A DNA stretch of 64,000 bases. Origin: Pseudomonadota bacterium. Its GTDB lineage: Bacteria; Pseudomonadota; Gammaproteobacteria; Pseudomonadales; Azotimanducaceae. The stretch covers positions 1 through 64,000 of the forward strand of contig JAQBUI010000015.1 of the NCBI GenBank assembly GCA_027624035.1. The letters run 5' to 3'. The notes beneath the pieces were generated by a model that saw only the letters and a program-made list of their open reading frames with translations, made no database searches and was not told the DNA's origin. Positions 61,739-64,000 of the stretch are shown here, piece by piece. The translations under genes were made by a program, and so were the position numbers. The number at the start of each line of letters is the position of its first letter. The stretch's first letter is position 1.

Positions 61739-62683
61739 TTGGACCAGGCACTTAGAATTGCCACACGGGAGAGCGCACTGGCCCTGTGGCAGGCTCATTT
61801 CATTCGCGATTCACTCCAGTCTGCCCATCCCGGGCTGACGGTGGAAATCATCGGCATGACCACAGCCGGTGACCGCAACAAGAAAGACCCGCTCAGCCGT
61901 CTTGGTGGCAAGGGTGTGTTTGTCAAGGAACTGGAACAGGCTCTGCTGGAAAACCGGGCTGATATCGCGGTTCACTCGATGAAGGATGTCCCGGGTGAGT
62001 TGCCCGCGGGTCTGACACTCTCAGCCATCTGTCGGCGGGCGGACCCAAGGGACGCGCTGGTGATCAGGAACGGCCAGGTCATTGGCGACCTGCCCGCCGG
62101 GGCGATAGTGGGTTCATCAAGTCTCAGACGCCGGTTTCAGCTTCGCAAGCACTATCCTCAGTTCGACTACCGCGACCTTCGAGGCAATGTCGATACCCGT
62201 CTGGGGAAGCTCGATTCCGGAGAATTCGACGTCATCGTACTGGCCGCATCCGGCCTGGACCGGCTGGGGCTCTCCGGTCGGATCAGCGCCCTTCTGGAAG
62301 CACCGGTCTGCTTGCCTGCAGCAGGTCAGGGCGCGTTGGGAATCGAGTGTCGTGAGGCGGACCACAGGACACGGGCATTGCTGGACGTACTCAATGATGC
62401 TGATACCTATGACTGTGTGAACTCAGAGCGTCGCGTGACGGTCGCCCTTGGCGCCACCTGCAATCTTCCCATTGCAGCCTTTGCTGAGCTTGAAGGGGAT
62501 CAGATGCGGCTGCGGGCATTTGTTAGTGACGAGGCTGGCGAACATCATCTTGAAGACGAGGTTGCCGGGCCCCGCATCCAGAACATGCAGTTAGCCACGA
62601 CGCTCGCAGAACGGCTCCTTGATGCAGGTGCAGCCGAGCTGATCGGCCACAGCGGAGCAGACGGAGGGGAGGTCAATGGCTGA
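61739..62683 (+). CDS. hemC: Hydroxymethylbilane synthase (porphobilinogen deaminase)
   Basis: A 314-residue heme pathway enzyme. LRIATRESALALWQAHFI, SMKDVPGELPAGL, SSLRRRFQLRKHYPQFDYRDLRGNVDTRL, LPAAGQGALGIECR, and the dipyrromethane-binding Cys in LGATCNLPIAAFAE are present. The start codon is TTG, placed by family alignment. hemD overlaps the end by 8 bases. Confidence 0.95.
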   Translation: MDQALRIATRESALALWQAHFIRDSLQSAHPGLTVEIIGMTTAGDRNKKDPLSRLGGKGVFVKELEQALLENRADIAVHSMKDVPGELPAGLTLSAICRRADPRDALVIRNGQVIGDLPAGAIVGSSSLRRRFQLRKHYPQFDYRDLRGNVDTRLGKLDSGEFDVIVLAASGLDRLGLSGRISALLEAPVCLPAAGQGALGIECREADHRTRALLDVLNDADTYDCVNSERRVTVALGATCNLPIAAFAELEGDQMRLRAFVSDEAGEHHLEDEVAGPRIQNMQLATTLAERLLDAGAAELIGHSGADGGEVNG

Positions 62684-63440
62684 CGGGTTGGTCGTATTGA
62701 CGCGCCCGAATGGTGATAACGACAGCTTGTCGGAACGATTGCGCGCCGATGGACATTCGGTGCTGATCAGGCCCCTGCTGGAGATCAGGCCACTGCCTCT
62801 TGAACCAGCGGGTCGGCAATGTGCGATGGCCCTTGACCGATTTGATGCGGTCATTTTCGTCAGCCGCAATGCCGTCAGGTATGGCATCGCGGTTCTGGAA
62901 CAGTTCTGGCCCCAGTGGCCGCTTTCTACCGATTGGTACGGCGTCGGCAAACAGACCGCGCTGGAACTTTCCCGGCACGGCATTGATGCCCGGTACCCTG
63001 AATCATCGGGTAGCGAGGGCTTGATCCGAATGGTAGATTGGCAACAGACAAAGCGCGTCCTGATCATTCGCGGCCGGGGCGGCCTTGCTCTCCTGCAAGA
63101 GTATCTGGAGGACCAGGGCGTCGAGGTCAGCTATCTGGAGGTCTACGAAAGGGCCCCGCGTTGCTGGCCGGAGTTGGGTGACGAGATCACCCCTGGCAGT
63201 GTGATCGTCCTGGCTTCGGGTGAGGCTGTTGCAGCGCTCAGGGGATCTATCCCGGCAGGCTCCGGGAAAGGGATGACTAACCATAGCGCCCGACTGGATG
63301 GCGTGACCCTGATCGTCCCTTCGGGTCGTGTTCGATCTATTGCAGAAGAACATCAATTCGAGCGCATCGTCGTTGCCAATGATGCCGGTGACGAAGGTAC
63401 TCTGGAGGCATTGGCGAGGATGGCAGGTGACCATGGCTGA
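62676..63440 (+). CDS. hemD: Uroporphyrinogen-III synthase
   Basis: A 254-residue enzyme that closes and inverts hydroxymethylbilane. As usual, similarity is weak except for VVLTRPNGDNDSLSERL at the start, FDAVIFVSRNAVRYG in the first lobe and VLIIRGRGGLALLQEYLEDQG in the second. Its position after hemC with an 8-base overlap and before hemX supports the call. Confidence 0.88.
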   Translation: MADGLVVLTRPNGDNDSLSERLRADGHSVLIRPLLEIRPLPLEPAGRQCAMALDRFDAVIFVSRNAVRYGIAVLEQFWPQWPLSTDWYGVGKQTALELSRHGIDARYPESSGSEGLIRMVDWQQTKRVLIIRGRGGLALLQEYLEDQGVEVSYLEVYERAPRCWPELGDEITPGSVIVLASGEAVAALRGSIPAGSGKGMTNHSARLDGVTLIVPSGRVRSIAEEHQFERIVVANDAGDEGTLEALARMAGDHG

Positions 63441-64000
63441 CGACGACAAACGGAACGCGGCTTCGACCGGGAGCAACGGGGAGGGTCATCCTGATCCCTC
63501 CGCGGATGGCAACGATTCTGACGTGCAGTCAGATGAGCAGCCAGGCGTGCGGTCAGACGCGCAGCCGGATGCGCAGAATACGGACGGCGGCGCGGGTGAG
63601 CAAAGTGCAACCGGGCATTCACGGCAGGCAGATGACGTTGCACCCCCTGCGCTGTCATCCGGGCCCCCTGCTGATGTCGCCAGGGCGACGCCCCGAAAGA
63701 ACGTGACCGGTGGGCTGGCCCTGCTTCTGGCGCTTGTCGCCATTGGTCTTGCTGGCTACCCCAGTTACCAGGCGTACACGGGTTCGCTGAATCAGTCAGT
63801 TGCAACGTCAATGGACGCGAGTGGCCGGGCGGAGCTGGACAGCCTGCGTCAGGAACTGGAGACCCAGTCTGCCCGAGTGACAGACCTGAGTCGCCGCTTC
63901 ACTCAGACTGGCACGACCCCGCAGAGAGTGTCCGATGAAGCAGTTGCCGGGCTGACCGAACAGCTCATGGCCTCCCGCCAGGAACTCGATCAACAGCTCC
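63433..64000 (+). CDS. hemX: HemX-like membrane protein (partial, cut by window end)
   Basis: ATG 63433 overlaps the hemD stop by 8 bases. The first 100 residues are acidic and Asp/Gln/Ser-rich, then one membrane helix (GGLALLLALVAIGLAGYPSYQAYTG) leads into a coiled coil (LDSLRQELETQSARVTDLSRRF). This layout and position match HemX, often called an uroporphyrinogen-III methyltransferase-like protein but of unproven function. The frame is open to the last base and is missing from the ORF track for that reason. Confidence 0.85.
   Translation, partial: MADDDKRNAASTGSNGEGHPDPSADGNDSDVQSDEQPGVRSDAQPDAQNTDGGAGEQSATGHSRQADDVAPPALSSGPPADVARATPRKNVTGGLALLLALVAIGLAGYPSYQAYTGSLNQSVATSMDASGRAELDSLRQELETQSARVTDLSRRFTQTGTTPQRVSDEAVAGLTEQLMASRQELDQQL

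Overview
The window is about 64 kb of a GC-rich gammaproteobacterial chromosome. Gene order in the last two thirds matches Pseudomonas-type core blocks: thrB-DUF2782-polA-(sRNA)-engB-cytochrome c4-dsbA; DUF484-dapF-lysA-lptM-argH next to algZ-algR-hemC-hemD-hemX; a caa3-type cytochrome oxidase cluster; and fmt-def-lysM-dprA-tsaC. Several neighbours normally found in such blocks are absent: ctaA in the oxidase cluster, amtB and ubiK beside glnK, and purK after purE. The organism is therefore probably not Pseudomonas itself but a related, perhaps uncultured, lineage. No rRNA, tRNA, CRISPR array or intact insertion sequence was recognised.

Region 1 (1-20.2 kb) is accessory and partly decayed. 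It holds a hupE remnant beside an internally shortened PPIase-like gene, three phytanoyl-CoA dioxygenase (PhyH) family genes (one fused to HEAT-like repeats), a hipBA toxin-antitoxin pair abutting a decapitated serine hydrolase, and a BlaI/BlaR1-like pair ahead of a lipoprotein that joins a YVTN beta-propeller to cytochrome c motifs. It also holds an N-acyl-D-amino-acid deacylase-like amidohydrolase, an HpcH/HpaI aldolase, an alpha/beta hydrolase with a cysteine nucleophile, a VOC protein, a pair of ABC permeases without an ATPase, a luciferase-like monooxygenase and remnants of SDR and possibly GST genes. A dispersed repeat of about 65 bp occurs three times, each time at the edge of a broken or incomplete locus.

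Region 2 (20.2-31.1 kb) is housekeeping. A minus-strand block carries a methyltransferase, trkH, trkA, rsmB, fmt and def. A divergent plus-strand block carries a LysM protein, dprA, purE, tsaC, aroE and yheV. dprA is preceded by a 23-bp tandem repeat that multiplies its own ribosome-binding site and start codon.

Region 3 (31.1-39.1 kb) encodes terminal oxidase subunits and assembly factors: ctaC, ctaD, ctaG, ctaE, DUF2909, surf1, a CxxxC membrane protein, ctaB and sco. A long A-rich leader precedes ctaC.

Region 4 (39.1-50.2 kb) contains thrB, DUF2782, polA (with all 3'-5' exonuclease catalytic residues lost), a candidate sRNA in the polA-engB gap with a sigma-E-like promoter and a strong terminator, engB, cytochrome c4, dsbA, ihfB, an IMP dehydrogenase resembling the Tritrichomonas foetus enzyme, cytochrome c5 and comM.

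Region 5 (50.2-64 kb) contains glnK, thrC, a 430-bp array of nested palindromic repeats, a HAD phosphatase, xerC, DUF484, dapF, lysA, lptM, argH, the algZ-algR two-component pair and hemC-hemD-hemX (cut by the window end). A second dispersed repeat family, about 85 bp, appears upstream of thrB as a tandem 87-bp pair, between dapF and lysA, inside the 3' end of lptM, and downstream of algR.
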